Shown here: positions 17,487 through 25,796 of the stretch, piece by piece
Numbering within the stretch: the stretch's first letter is position 1
How the letters are laid out: the number at the start of each line of letters is the position of its first letter
Origin: Amycolatopsis sp. CA-128772
GTDB lineage: Bacteria; Actinomycetota; Actinomycetes; Mycobacteriales; Pseudonocardiaceae
Assembly: GCF_002904295.1 (NCBI RefSeq)
Contig: NZ_PPHG01000072.1
Coordinates: 1-64,000, forward strand
Direction: 5' to 3'
DNA: 64,000 nucleotides
The notes under the pieces: generated by a model
Told to the model about the DNA's origin: nothing
The model's database searches: none
The model's input: the letters and a program-made list of their open reading frames with translations, nothing else
Translations under genes and position numbers: made by a program

Positions 17487-18644
17487 ATGACCCGGACAGC
17501 GAACCTGCCGGCTGCGCCGGTGATGATCCGCCGCCTGCGGCGGATCAAGAGGACGCTCCTCGTCTTCGCTGTCCTGCTGGTGTATCCGGCGGTCACCTAT
17601 GTCCAGGCGCTCACCGACCCCGGTGCCGCCACGTTCACGGCGCGGACGGCCGACTGGGCTCGCGAAATGGGCGCGGGTCCGGTCGTGAACGCGCTCGAGA
17701 ACTGGTGGTACACCAGGCATCCACCCGCCGACAACCTACCCGGTGCGGACGCGCTGCCGAAGCCCGCGCCGCCGACGGCCGGTGACACGGCGAACGCACC
17801 GGCCCCTCTGCCGATCTCGCCGGACGCCTTGCCCGGAGAGGGCGTCTGGGCGCCGGAGGCGCGGATGTCCGGCGGGCAGGCCGCGGACTACACGGCCTTT
17901 GTGCGGCCGGACCGGGCCCACACGAGCGTGGTTGCCGGCATGGTGGCGTTCGACCAGAACTGGGTCCGTACGTCGCTAATCGCGGGGACCAGGGAACCCG
18001 GCGGTCCGGAATGGCCCGAACACGCGCGAGTCCCCGACTCCCTGCGAGCCGCACTGCTCGCGACGTTCAACTCGGGCTTCAAATTCCGGGACACCGACGG
18101 CGGCTTCTTCGTCGACGGCCGTTACGGAAAGCCGTTGAAGGACGGCATGGCGTCGCTGGTGATCGATCGTTCGGGAGTGGCCACCGTCGGTGTGTGGGGC
18201 CGTGACGTCCGCCCGGGGCCGCAGGTGGCCGCGGTCCGGCAGAACCTCGAGCTGATCGTCGACGGCGGTGTTCCGGTGCCCGGCCTCGCGGCCAACTCGG
18301 CGGGGCAGTGGGGAAGTGCGGGCAACCAGTTCCAGTTCATCTGGCGCTCGGGCATCGGGACCGATGCCCACGGCAGGTTGATCTATGTGGCCGGTAGCCA
18401 GCTCACGTTGACGGCCTTGGCCGGCGCCATGGCGTCCGCGGGCGTGGTCCGGGGGATGGAACTGGACATCCACAGTGGCAGGGTCGACTGCACCCTGTTC
18501 CGTCCCGGCCTCAAGGGGGCGTCGCCCACCATGCTGCTGCCGTCCATGCTGTCCCCGCCTGACCGCTACCTCACCGCTGACCAGCGTGACTTCTTCGCCG
18601 TCACGCTTCGGGCCGTCGCGGGAGCGATTCCTGCCTCGGGCTGA
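17487..18644 (+). CDS. Membrane-anchored phosphodiester glycosidase (NAGPA/DUF2233 family)
   Basis: 385 residues: basic N-terminus and one membrane anchor (about 26-44), a Pro/Ala-rich linker (about 95-125), then a NAGPA domain with the hallmark FNSGFKFRDTDGGFFVDG, DGMASLVIDRSG, LELIVDGG and a final GMELDIHSGRVDCTLF. The family removes GlcNAc or other sugars from phosphodiester linkages in wall polymers or exopolysaccharide; the actinobacterial substrate is unknown. Its 3' end overlaps the convergent polysaccharide-deacetylase gene by 79 bases, so antisense transcription at the ends is expected. A TTG start at 17475 is possible. Confidence 0.8.
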   Translation: MTRTANLPAAPVMIRRLRRIKRTLLVFAVLLVYPAVTYVQALTDPGAATFTARTADWAREMGAGPVVNALENWWYTRHPPADNLPGADALPKPAPPTAGDTANAPAPLPISPDALPGEGVWAPEARMSGGQAADYTAFVRPDRAHTSVVAGMVAFDQNWVRTSLIAGTREPGGPEWPEHARVPDSLRAALLATFNSGFKFRDTDGGFFVDGRYGKPLKDGMASLVIDRSGVATVGVWGRDVRPGPQVAAVRQNLELIVDGGVPVPGLAANSAGQWGSAGNQFQFIWRSGIGTDAHGRLIYVAGSQLTLTALAGAMASAGVVRGMELDIHSGRVDCTLFRPGLKGASPTMLLPSMLSPPDRYLTADQRDFFAVTLRAVAGAIPASG

Positions 18645-19363
18645 TGTGGCGGTGCCGGCGGGAGGGTGAGGTCGGCGAGCCGGCCGACGCGGAGTCCGTG
18701 CCGCCGGCAGTCGTCGAGGATGTTCGGCACCGCGGCCAGGGTGGCCCGCCACGCACCGTTGCCGGTGGTGACGTCGCTGTCGTGGAGCAGGATCGTGCCC
18801 CTTCGCCCCAGCCGCCGCATGACCTTGCGGTGGATCGACTCCGGGGTGCAGCCTTCGGTCCAGTCGAAGCCCCAGGTGCTCCAGAGCACCGGCGTGAGGT
18901 CCAGTGACCGCGCCGACGCCACGGATGCCGCGCTGAAGACGCCGTAGGGCGGCCGGAACCATCGCGGCCGGATCCCGGTCAGGGACTCGACAAGCGCACG
19001 CGTGTCCCGGAGTTCGCGATGGGTGCGCCAGGGGGACTTGCGCAGCAGGCATCGGTGGTCCCAGCCGTGGACGCCGATCTCATGGCCGGCCTCGGCGATC
19101 GCCCGGGTCAGCTGCGGTGCCCGGAGAGCCTCGGTCCCGAGTACGAAAAAGGTGGCTTTCACGCCGAGGCGCTCCAGCAACCGGAGGAAGTGCGGGGTCG
19201 ACGCGGCGGAGGGCCCGTCGTCGAAGGTCAGCGCGACCTCGCCGTCCGCGGCGAGGCCGGCCAGCCGGGGCAGGAGGATCCGCCGTGGCCCCGGCAGGAA
19301 GGTCGCGGCCGGTGCGGCGTGTGCCACCGCCGCCAGGGCAGCGAGGGTGAGAGCTGCCTTCAC
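18566..19363 (-). CDS. Secreted polysaccharide deacetylase (NodB domain)
   Basis: 265 residues. Signal peptide or anchor (KAALTLAALAAVAHAAPAATF), then a CE4 NodB domain with all five motifs: TFDDGPS (catalytic Asp and metal Asp), HGWDH (His metal ligands; usual form H-S/T-x-x-H), RWFRPPYG, a W-containing motif 4 (STWGFDW) and LLHDSD. Expected to remove N-acetyl groups from peptidoglycan or another GlcNAc polymer outside the membrane. Starts with GTG overlapping the GT28 stop (GTGA), so transferase and deacetylase are coupled and probably act on the same glycan. Confidence 0.9.
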   Translation of the reverse strand: MKAALTLAALAAVAHAAPAATFLPGPRRILLPRLAGLAADGEVALTFDDGPSAASTPHFLRLLERLGVKATFFVLGTEALRAPQLTRAIAEAGHEIGVHGWDHRCLLRKSPWRTHRELRDTRALVESLTGIRPRWFRPPYGVFSAASVASARSLDLTPVLWSTWGFDWTEGCTPESIHRKVMRRLGRRGTILLHDSDVTTGNGAWRATLAAVPNILDDCRRHGLRVGRLADLTLPPAPPHQPEAGIAPATARSVTAKKSRWSAVR

Positions 19364-20409
19364 GCGATCTCCAAGAGTTTCTCCAGCAGCGGGACGGGGT
19401 CGCCGGCCGGGAGCGCGGCGACTGCGGTCGGTCGGTCAGCCGTCAGCGCGGCCGCCAGGCCGGCCGCCGACCGGATCCAGGGAACCACGCCGATCCGGTC
19501 GAGCACGTCGGCGTTGGCCCGGCCGTGGCCGGGCAGGCAGCGGTAGGTCACCACGGGCAGCCCGGCGGCGAGCGCCTCGGATGTGGTCAGGCCACCGGCG
19601 TTTTGGACGACGGCGTCGACGGCGTGCAGGAGGCGGGGCATGTCCTCGACCCAGCCGAACACGTGGGGGTGCCCGGCGGTGAGGAGCCGGTCGCGCAGGG
19701 CGGTGTTCCGCCCGCAGACCACGACCGGGACCGCGACGCCCGATGCCGCGACGTCGCAGACCGTCTCGGCCAGCTGCCCGACGCCCCATGACCCCGCGAC
19801 GACGAGCGCCAGCCGACTGGTCGGGGGCAGGCCGAACTGCTGGCGGGCACGGGCTCGCTCGGACGTCGTGGCCGGCCGGAACCGGGCTCGGACCAGCGGC
19901 GCGACGACGTCGACCTGCCGGGCGCCCCAGAGGAGCGCCTGCGTCGCGGCGTCCTGATTCGGGGCGAGGTGCAGGTCGGCGAGGCCGCTGACACAGAGCC
20001 GGTGCACCGAGGGATCGGTGAGGTACACGGCCAGCGGTGCGGTCAGCGCGCCCCGCGCACGCAGTGCGCCCAGTGCGTGGGTGGCCAGGGGATAGGTCGA
20101 GATCGCCAGGTCGGGGCCGTCTCCGAGGACGGCGCGCAGACGGTCGCAGGCGAGCGTCGCCGCACACGCCGCGAGCCAGGCCGGCCCGGCGGTGCCGAGA
20201 GCCCGCAGCGTCCAGTCCCAGCTGCGCGGAGCGACCTCCAGTTGCCGGTGGTAGAGGCCGCAGAGCCGCCGGCCCAGCGACCGTGGCAGCAGGTCCAGGA
20301 AGTCGAGGACCTCGACGTCGTGGTGGACGAGCCGCTCGGCCAGGGCGTGGGCCGCTCCGTCGTGGCCGGCGCCGACGCGCGCCGAGACGATCGCGATGCG
20401 CGTCATCAT
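19360..20409 (-). CDS. GT28 glycosyltransferase (MurG/MGDG-synthase-like)
   Basis: 349 residues, GT-B fold. N-terminal SARVGAGHDGAAHALAERL matches the GAGH motif of MGDG synthases and related processive diacylglycerol glycosyltransferases; the C-terminal half has VVAGSWGVGQLAETV, FGWVEDMPRLLHAVDAVVQNAGGLTTSEALAAGLPVV and a final CLPGHGRANADVLDRIGVV, which form the UDP-sugar site. Probably transfers a sugar from UDP-hexose to a membrane lipid on the cytoplasmic face. The start (ATGATG, AAGGGA upstream) lies 9 bases from the multi-half-site BlaI-type operator at 20418-20457. Coupled to the downstream deacetylase. Confidence 0.85.
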   Translation of the reverse strand: MMTRIAIVSARVGAGHDGAAHALAERLVHHDVEVLDFLDLLPRSLGRRLCGLYHRQLEVAPRSWDWTLRALGTAGPAWLAACAATLACDRLRAVLGDGPDLAISTYPLATHALGALRARGALTAPLAVYLTDPSVHRLCVSGLADLHLAPNQDAATQALLWGARQVDVVAPLVRARFRPATTSERARARQQFGLPPTSRLALVVAGSWGVGQLAETVCDVAASGVAVPVVVCGRNTALRDRLLTAGHPHVFGWVEDMPRLLHAVDAVVQNAGGLTTSEALAAGLPVVTYRCLPGHGRANADVLDRIGVVPWIRSAAGLAAALTADRPTAVAALPAGDPVPLLEKLLEIA

Positions 20410-20417
20410 CCGGTTCC

Positions 20418-20457
20418 CTTCTACGACTATCCTGTAGAAGTTCTACACGTTAGTAGA
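20418..20457. promoter_or_regulatory. Compound BlaI-type operator between GT28 and DUF1707 genes
   Basis: Contains CTTCTAC (20418-20424) paired with GTAGAAG (20434-20440), the perfect palindrome GTAGAAGTTCTAC (20434-20446) and a further CTAC...GTAG pair (20443-20456). The 13-bp palindrome is identical to the one in front of PAP2/blaI at 32598-32610. It sits in the divergent region, 9 bases from the GT28 start and 54 from the DUF1707 start. Confidence 0.7.
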
Positions 20458-20466
20458 TTAAAGGAT

Positions 20467-20487
20467 GATGAGAGTTTCGGCTCCCGC
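20467..20487. promoter_or_regulatory. Second copy of the shared DUF1707-promoter element
   Basis: GATGAGAGTTTCGGCTCCCGC, differing from the 9306-9325 copy only by an extra T, located 23 bases before the ATG at 20511. Confidence 0.5.
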
Positions 20488-20510
20488 TCTGCTGCAGACC
20501 GAGGTGCACC

Positions 20511-20969
20511 ATGACGGAACCCGCTGAACGCCGACCGGCTCCACCTGGAGACAACAGCGCGACCACGCCGGAAGGCGTGCGCTGCTCCGACGCTGAGCGC
20601 GCCGAGACGGAAGCGGCCCTCCACGTCGCCGTCGGCGAAGGACGGTTGACGATGGCGGAGGTCGAAGATCGGATAACCCGGGTCTATGCCGCCCGGTACC
20701 GCCACGAACTCGCCGCGATCACGGCGGATTTGCCGCCGGCGCCTGAAGCGGTCACCGGCTGGCGACCGATCGTGTCCGCGGCAAGCCGGCAGGTGTCGAC
20801 TGACCTGTCGGCCCTGCTGGGACGGGATGGGACAGTCAGCGCTCGCCGGCGCCTGACGATCGCACTCGTCACCCTTGCCCTGGTACTGGCCGCGGTCGCA
20901 CTCCTCGTGCTCGCACTCCACGGCATCGGCGGGGAAGGCTTCGAACACCACGAACTCGGCCGGGAGTGA
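20511..20969 (+). CDS. DUF1707 (SHOCT-like) membrane-anchored protein, second copy
   Basis: 152 residues, the same length and layout as the 9404 protein: Pro-rich start, DUF1707 domain (VRCSDAERAETEAALHVAVG...LTMAEVEDRITR...YRHELAAITADLP), one membrane helix near 117-138 (LTIALVTLALVLAAVALLVLAL) and an acidic/His tail (GEGFEHHELG). The two are clear paralogues, including a G-I/F-G-x-x-G-F-E tail motif. Its promoter combines the shared 20-bp element with BlaI-type half-sites. Confidence 0.85.
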   Translation: MTEPAERRPAPPGDNSATTPEGVRCSDAERAETEAALHVAVGEGRLTMAEVEDRITRVYAARYRHELAAITADLPPAPEAVTGWRPIVSAASRQVSTDLSALLGRDGTVSARRRLTIALVTLALVLAAVALLVLALHGIGGEGFEHHELGRE

Positions 20970-20979
20970 CGCCGGACGT

Positions 20980-21020
20980 GAGCCGGCCTCCGTCCTGGCG
21001 GGCAGGGCGGAGGCCGGCTC
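20980..21020. terminator. Hairpin terminator after the second DUF1707 gene
   Basis: 13-bp perfect stem GAGCCGGCCTCCG (20980-20992) / CGGAGGCCGGCTC (21008-21020), 15-base loop, 11 bases after the stop. It can also serve the convergent solute-binding-protein remnant. Confidence 0.75.
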
Positions 21021-21029
21021 GGCCGCTGG

Positions 21030-21172
21030 TCACTTGATCGTCTGGTTGGCCTGCTGCGCGAACTCGGTGGTGTAGGTCTTGGTCAGGTCGACGTTGTGGC
21101 CCTTGACGTTGGGGTCGAAGGACGACAAGACGTTCAGGACGGTCTGCGGTCCGCCTTGGGGCATGATTCCGT
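21030..21172 (-). pseudogene. C-terminal remnant of a solute-binding protein
   Basis: The minus strand encodes AHGIMPQGGPQTVLNVLSSF..., ...LTKTYTTEFAQQANQTIK and a TGA at 21030-21032. This resembles the C-terminal end of ABC-type (sulfonate/nitrate-like) substrate-binding proteins. Only about 47 residues remain; the coding sense is lost at about 21172, directly where the truncated histidine kinase begins on the other strand. Confidence 0.5.
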
Positions 21173-21173
21173 G

Positions 21174-22618
21174 CGCTGGCGGTGGCCCAGGCCGTCGCGG
21201 CGGACCCGGCCGTGCGCACGGAAATGGCCACCGGCGACCGGACCGGCGAAGTGCAGCGGGTGGCCGAGCGGATGCGGCTCGCCACCGGAACGGCCTACGT
21301 GGTGGTCATCGACCGCGAAGGAATCCGGCATTCCCACCCGAATCCGGCGCTGGTCGGCCGCCGCATCGAAGAACCGGTGATCGCTCTCGACGGGAAGACT
21401 CACGTCGGCATCGATCCGGGCAGTCTCACCGATTCGGCCAACGGCAAGGCGCCGCTGACAGCGCCGGACGGCACGGTGATCGGCGAGGTGTCGGCCGGCA
21501 TCCTGGAACGGAACGTCTCCCAGAGCCTCTGGACCGAGATCCCGACGATGCCGGCCTACACGGGAGCGCCGCAGCTGGCGGGATTCGTCGTTTCCCTGGT
21601 CCTGGCCCGGCGGCTCAAACGGATGACGTTCGGGCTCGAACTGGCCTCGCTCCTGCAGGAGCGGGAAGCCACGCTGCACGGCATCCGGGAGGGCGTCGTG
21701 GCGTTCGACGAGTGTGGGCGGCTCAGCATGGTCAACGACGAGGCCCGGCGGCTGCTGGGCTGGTGGCACGCGGCCATCGGTGAACCGCTCGGGGAGATCC
21801 TGCCCGAGGGCCGGTTGCGGGACGTGCTGGGCGGCGCGGCGCCCGGGATCGACCAGATCGTCCTGACCGACGAGCACCTCCTGGTGGCCAACCGGATGCC
21901 GGTGCGGGTGCGGGGACGGCACATCGGCTCGTGGTGACGCTGCGGGATCGTACCGAGCTGGAGGCGCTGCTGCGGGAACTGAACAGCGTCACGGGGTTGA
22001 CCGACGCCCTGCGCGCCCAGCAGCACGAGTTCTCCAACCGCCTGCACGTGCTGTCGGTCCTCGTCGGGATGGGGTGAGGCCGAGGAGGCGATGGCCTACC
22101 TCGACGAGATCTCCGCGGGCAGCACGGCGCAGGCGGAAGAACTCCGATCGCGGCTCGCGCCCGCGTCGCTCGCCGCGTTGCTGCTGGCCAAGATCACCAA
22201 CGCGGCTGAACGCGACGTTCACCTGACTGTGTCCGAGGATTCCCGGCTCGACGAGCCGGGGCCGGACGCCCTGCTGTCCATTGTGGGCAACCTCGTCGAC
22301 AACGCCCTCGACGTCGTCGCCGAGACCCCCGCGCCGCGTTCGGTCACCGTGCGGCTGACCCAGTCAAACGGGCAGATCGTCATTTCGGTCACCGACAGCG
22401 GGCCCGGCGTCAGCGCCGAACTCGCCCGTCGCGTGTTCGAGGACGGGTACACGACCAAGCCGCCCCGCAACGGTCTGCCCCGTGGACTCGGGCTTGCGCT
22501 CGTGCACCGCCTGGTCACCCGGCTCGGCGGCCGGGTCACTGCTGGGCCGGGTCCGGGCGGTGCGTTCCTCGCGAAACTGCCGCTTCCGGCCGCGAAAGAA
22601 TTGGTGGAGCACCGATGA
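21174..22618 (+). pseudogene. CitA/DcuS-like sensor histidine kinase, N-truncated with two frameshifts
   Basis: The sequence enters at LAVAQAVAADPAVRTEM, i.e. after TM1, and runs through a Cache/PAS sensor segment (VVIDREGIRHSHPNPALVGR is the citrate-sensor signature). TM2 is shortened. Next come PAS and linker (LHGIREGVVAFDECGRLSMVNDEARRLL). The frame breaks near 21930 (GRHIGS / VVTLRDRTELEALL), includes the His box (QQHEFSNRLHVLSVL), breaks again near 22075, and then the HATPase domain is complete (IVGNLVDNALDVV, SDSGPGV-like TDSGPGV, GLPRGLGLALV). With no start, no TM1 and two shifts it is dead. The downstream regulator overlaps its stop (ATGA) and is intact. Confidence 0.8.
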
Positions 22619-23304
22619 TCCGGACCCTGGTGGTGGACGACGACTACCGGATCGCCCACGTGCACGCCGCCGGCGTCGGCCGGGTGGGTGGTTTCACCGC
22701 GGTGGGGAAGGCCCACTCGGCGGCCGAGACCCGCTCCCTCGTCCTCACCCTGCAACCCGATCTGCTGCTGCTCGACCTCTACCTGCCCGACGGGCACGGG
22801 CTCGAGCTCATGCAGTCGCTGCGCGACCGCGCACCGTGTCCCGACTTCATCGTGATCACCGCCGCGCAGGACATCGGCAGCGTACGGCGGGCGATGCAGC
22901 TCGGCGAGGTCTACTACCTCGTGAAGCCGTTCGGCTTCGCGCAGCTGCGAGACCAGCTGGCGGCGTACCGGCAGCTGCGGAACAGCATCGATGGCATGGC
23001 CGTGGCCAGCCAGGAAACCGTCGACGCCCTCTACGGCATCCTGCGCGGGCCGGTCGTCCGCACGGCCGACCGGCGCCGCCTGCCCGCCACGATGGCGCAG
23101 GTGCTCGATGAACTCCGGGGCGCGTCCGGCGAGCTGTCCGCCACCGACGTGGCCGACCGGCTCGGCGTCAGCCGGGCTACGGTGCAGCGCTATCTGGCCG
23201 ACCTCGTCCGGCGCGGGCTGGTCGATCTCAGCCCGAGCCGCGGCTACACCCGACGGCCCGAGCACCGGTACCGCGCGACCGGAAGCCCGCGGCCGGGACC
23301 GTGA
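22615..23304 (+). CDS. CitB/DpiA-type response regulator
   Basis: 229 residues. Receiver domain with VVDDDYR, phospho-Asp in LLLLDLYLPDGHG, ITAAQD and LVKPFGF, then a linker and a C-terminal DNA-binding region (TATDVADRLGVSRATVQRYLADLVRRGLVDLS). These regulators normally control uptake of C4-dicarboxylates or tricarboxylates with a CitA kinase. Here the kinase is destroyed, and the probable substrate-binding partner on the other strand is cut down, so the regulator is an orphan, perhaps still able to bind DNA unphosphorylated. Confidence 0.88.
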   Translation: MIRTLVVDDDYRIAHVHAAGVGRVGGFTAVGKAHSAAETRSLVLTLQPDLLLLDLYLPDGHGLELMQSLRDRAPCPDFIVITAAQDIGSVRRAMQLGEVYYLVKPFGFAQLRDQLAAYRQLRNSIDGMAVASQETVDALYGILRGPVVRTADRRRLPATMAQVLDELRGASGELSATDVADRLGVSRATVQRYLADLVRRGLVDLSPSRGYTRRPEHRYRATGSPRPGP

Positions 23305-23316
23305 GCTCGCGGCTCG

Positions 23317-24141
23317 TCATGCGCCGGCGGCGGTGACGATCGCGTCCGTGACGAAGCCCAGGACCAGTCCGAGAAACACGCCCCAAGTCGTGACCGTCTT
23401 GAGGTTCGCTTTGCGGGCGACGGCGAGGAGTTCGATGACCACATACAGGATCGACCCGGCGGCGAGGCCGAGGAACGCGATCGAGAGGGTCTCGTTGACA
23501 AAGGCCTGCCCGACCAGCGTGCCCACGAACGTCGGCCCGCCGCCGATCAGGCCGAGCAGTGCGAGGTAGCCCCAGGACGGACGGGTCCCGGTCAGCGGCG
23601 CCACGATGCCGAACCCCTCGGTGGCGTTGTGCAGCCCGAATCCGACCACGAGCAGCACGGCGAGGCTGAGTTCGCCGGCGGCCGCCGAGTTTCCGATGGC
23701 GAGCCCTTCGGCGAAGTTGTGCAGGCCGATCCCGATCGCGATCGTCATGGCCAGCCGGGAAGCCGGATTCCGGGTCGTCGCTGCGCTCAGCTCACCGACT
23801 GATGCGGCACCCGGCCCGTAGGCGCGCTGCGTGTCCGCCCGGCGGCGAGCGGTCGCCTGGTCGAAGTAGGCGAGGCCGAGCAGGCCCGCCCCCGCGGTCA
23901 CGAGGAGTACGGCACCGTTGCCGAGCACCCCGCCGAGCTCGTCCTTGCCCAGCCCGGTGTCGATCGGTTCCCAGGCGTGGGCGAGCACGTCCCAGAGCAG
24001 GAAGACCAGGATGCCCGTGGCCGTGCCGTTGAGGAACGTCTTCAGGCGCGGCATCTCGGCGCGCAGCCGGCCGAGCGGCAGTCCCAGGTAGATCGTGAGC
24101 CCGGAAATGGCGCCGAGGACGGCGATCTGGGTGGGTGACAT
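23317..24141 (-). CDS. ZIP-family metal transporter
   Basis: 274 residues, about eight membrane helices. The two ZIP metal-site helices are present: IGIGLHNFAEGLAIG and GFGLHNATEGFGIV (H-N-x-x-E-G), separated by helix 4-5 spacing typical of GufA/ZupT-type proteins. Imports divalent cations such as Zn, Fe or Mn. The upstream region contains a DtxR/IdeR-like palindrome (24206-24224), which would make it iron- or manganese-regulated. Confidence 0.9.
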   Translation of the reverse strand: MSPTQIAVLGAISGLTIYLGLPLGRLRAEMPRLKTFLNGTATGILVFLLWDVLAHAWEPIDTGLGKDELGGVLGNGAVLLVTAGAGLLGLAYFDQATARRRADTQRAYGPGAASVGELSAATTRNPASRLAMTIAIGIGLHNFAEGLAIGNSAAAGELSLAVLLVVGFGLHNATEGFGIVAPLTGTRPSWGYLALLGLIGGGPTFVGTLVGQAFVNETLSIAFLGLAAGSILYVVIELLAVARKANLKTVTTWGVFLGLVLGFVTDAIVTAAGA

Positions 24142-24205
24142 GAGCTTGGCTCCTGGAGTCTCGCGGTGAACGCTGCGACCGTAACTCAGGGAAGGCTCTC
24201 CTCAT

Positions 24206-24224
24206 AGAGGTGAGGCGTACCTAA
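24206..24224 (-). promoter_or_regulatory. Possible DtxR/IdeR-type metal box before the ZIP gene
   Basis: On the minus strand the 19-mer TTAGGTACGCCTCACCTCT keeps the left half TTAGGT and most of the right ACCT of the consensus TTAGGTTAGGCTAACCTAA (12 of 19 positions). It lies about 65 bases upstream of the ZIP start. The match is imperfect, so another metal regulator is possible. Confidence 0.4.
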
Positions 24225-24333
24225 TTCACTTGAGGTGGCGCGTTTCATGCGGACGGAGCACCGCGTTCGGTCTATTTCGGACAGTCGGGCAAGCGCACGG
24301 GCAAAGCTCGGTTAGAGCAAGGCAAAATCCTGC

Positions 24334-25656
24334 TCACCTGTCAGCCGTGTCGTCGAGAGGAGGGAGGTAGAGGGTGAACATCGTGGGGGCGCGGCGGGTG
24401 ACGGTCAGCCGTCCACCGCCGGCTTCGGCGATCGTGCGGGCCAGTGCCAGGCCGATGCCGTGACCCCCGCCGCCCGATGCCCCGCGGACGAACACGTCGG
24501 CGGGGTCCAGCCGGAGGGTGCCTTCGTCGGCCACGTCGACGGCGAGGACGCCGGAGGTGTCGCGGGCGGTCACGGTCACCGTGCCGCGGCCGTGACGTGC
24601 GGCGTTGTCGGCGAGGACGTCGACGATCTGGGTGAGCAGGCTCGCCGGGAGGGTCCAGTTCCTTACCTGCGGTTCGATGTCCACGACGAGCCGGCGTCCT
24701 TCGCGGGCGAGCGGGCCGTGCCAGCGTTGCTCGGCGCCGGCGAGGACCTCGGCGACGGTGCCGGGTGCCGCCGTGAACCACCGTTCGGGATGGTGGCGCG
24801 AAAGGGTCAGCAGGTCCTCGACGGTCCGGGACAGGTCCCGGACGCCCCGTGCGGTGTCGTCGAGGATCCGGGGCAGGTCGGCCGGCGGCGCGGTGCGCGC
24901 CGCTTCCAGCTTGAGCAGCAGCCCGCTGAGCGGGGTCCGCAGCTGGTGCGAAGCGTCGGCGCTGAAATGGCTTTGCCGGTCGAGCAGCTGGGTCAGCCGG
25001 TCGACCATGAGGTTGTGGGCCAGTGCCACCCGGGTGATCTCCGGGATGTCGCCGGGTTCGGCCCGCGCGCCGAGGTCGCCGCCGGTGATCCGCTCGGACG
25101 CACTCGACAGGTCCTCCAGCGGGCCGGTGAGCAGGCGGGCCTGACGGCGTGCGACGAGCACGGCGACCACGAGGGCGGCACCGGCGAGGGCGGCGAGCAA
25201 CGACCAGGCGAGAAAGGCCCGGGTCCACACCACGCTCATCGGCGCCGCGGCGCGCACCACGCCGTCGACGTGTTCGGCGGCGGACACCGGGACCGCGACC
25301 ACGAGATCCGCTCCCGACTGACCGTCCGCCGCCGCGCCGGCGTAAGCCTGCCGGACGACGTCGTCGGCGATCGCCGGTCCGCGGCCGCTCTTGAGGTGGC
25401 CGTCGAGGTCGTACACGCCGATGGTGTTGTCGGCCTCCGCGGCCGGCAGCTCAACCGGGTCGCCGGTGAGGAACTGCGGACCCACCCGGACGGCGACGGC
25501 CAGCGCGACCCGTTCCAGCTCGCCCTGTTCTTCGGTGACCAGTGAGGACCACACCAGGATCGCCAGCGGAACGGCGAACAGGACCAGCGCGACCGAGACG
25601 GCGATCATGGCCACCCGGACCACCCGAGCTCTCATGGAGCCCATCATGGTCGTCAT
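24334..25656 (-). CDS. Sensor histidine kinase, divergent from the ABC transporter operon
   Basis: 440 residues from the ATG at 25656 (starts at 25635 or 25767 possible). TM1 about 16-37, an extracytoplasmic sensor of about 100 residues, TM2 about 148-168, HAMP about 170-223, phospho-acceptor His237 in SADASHQLRTPLSGLLLKLEAA, N box DVLADNAARHG, and G2 GGGGHGIGLALARTI. No response regulator lies beside it on the same strand; the OmpR regulator at 30457 at the end of the divergent operon is the best partner. Such split arrangements around FtsX-type ABC transporters suggest sensing of cell-envelope antibiotics. Confidence 0.88.
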   Translation of the reverse strand: MTTMMGSMRARVVRVAMIAVSVALVLFAVPLAILVWSSLVTEEQGELERVALAVAVRVGPQFLTGDPVELPAAEADNTIGVYDLDGHLKSGRGPAIADDVVRQAYAGAAADGQSGADLVVAVPVSAAEHVDGVVRAAAPMSVVWTRAFLAWSLLAALAGAALVVAVLVARRQARLLTGPLEDLSSASERITGGDLGARAEPGDIPEITRVALAHNLMVDRLTQLLDRQSHFSADASHQLRTPLSGLLLKLEAARTAPPADLPRILDDTARGVRDLSRTVEDLLTLSRHHPERWFTAAPGTVAEVLAGAEQRWHGPLAREGRRLVVDIEPQVRNWTLPASLLTQIVDVLADNAARHGRGTVTVTARDTSGVLAVDVADEGTLRLDPADVFVRGASGGGGHGIGLALARTIAEAGGGRLTVTRRAPTMFTLYLPPLDDTADR

Positions 25657-25796
25657 GCGGGCTTCAGGGGCGGAACCCGGCCGGTCGTGGCGGCCGGGGT
25701 CAGGTTTTGCCGTCCTCGTACCTTTCCGGGCAGTTGCCGTGACCGTGTGGTCCATAGCGTGGGTCACAGGTGATCGGTGGGCAGCCGGGAGGTGTC

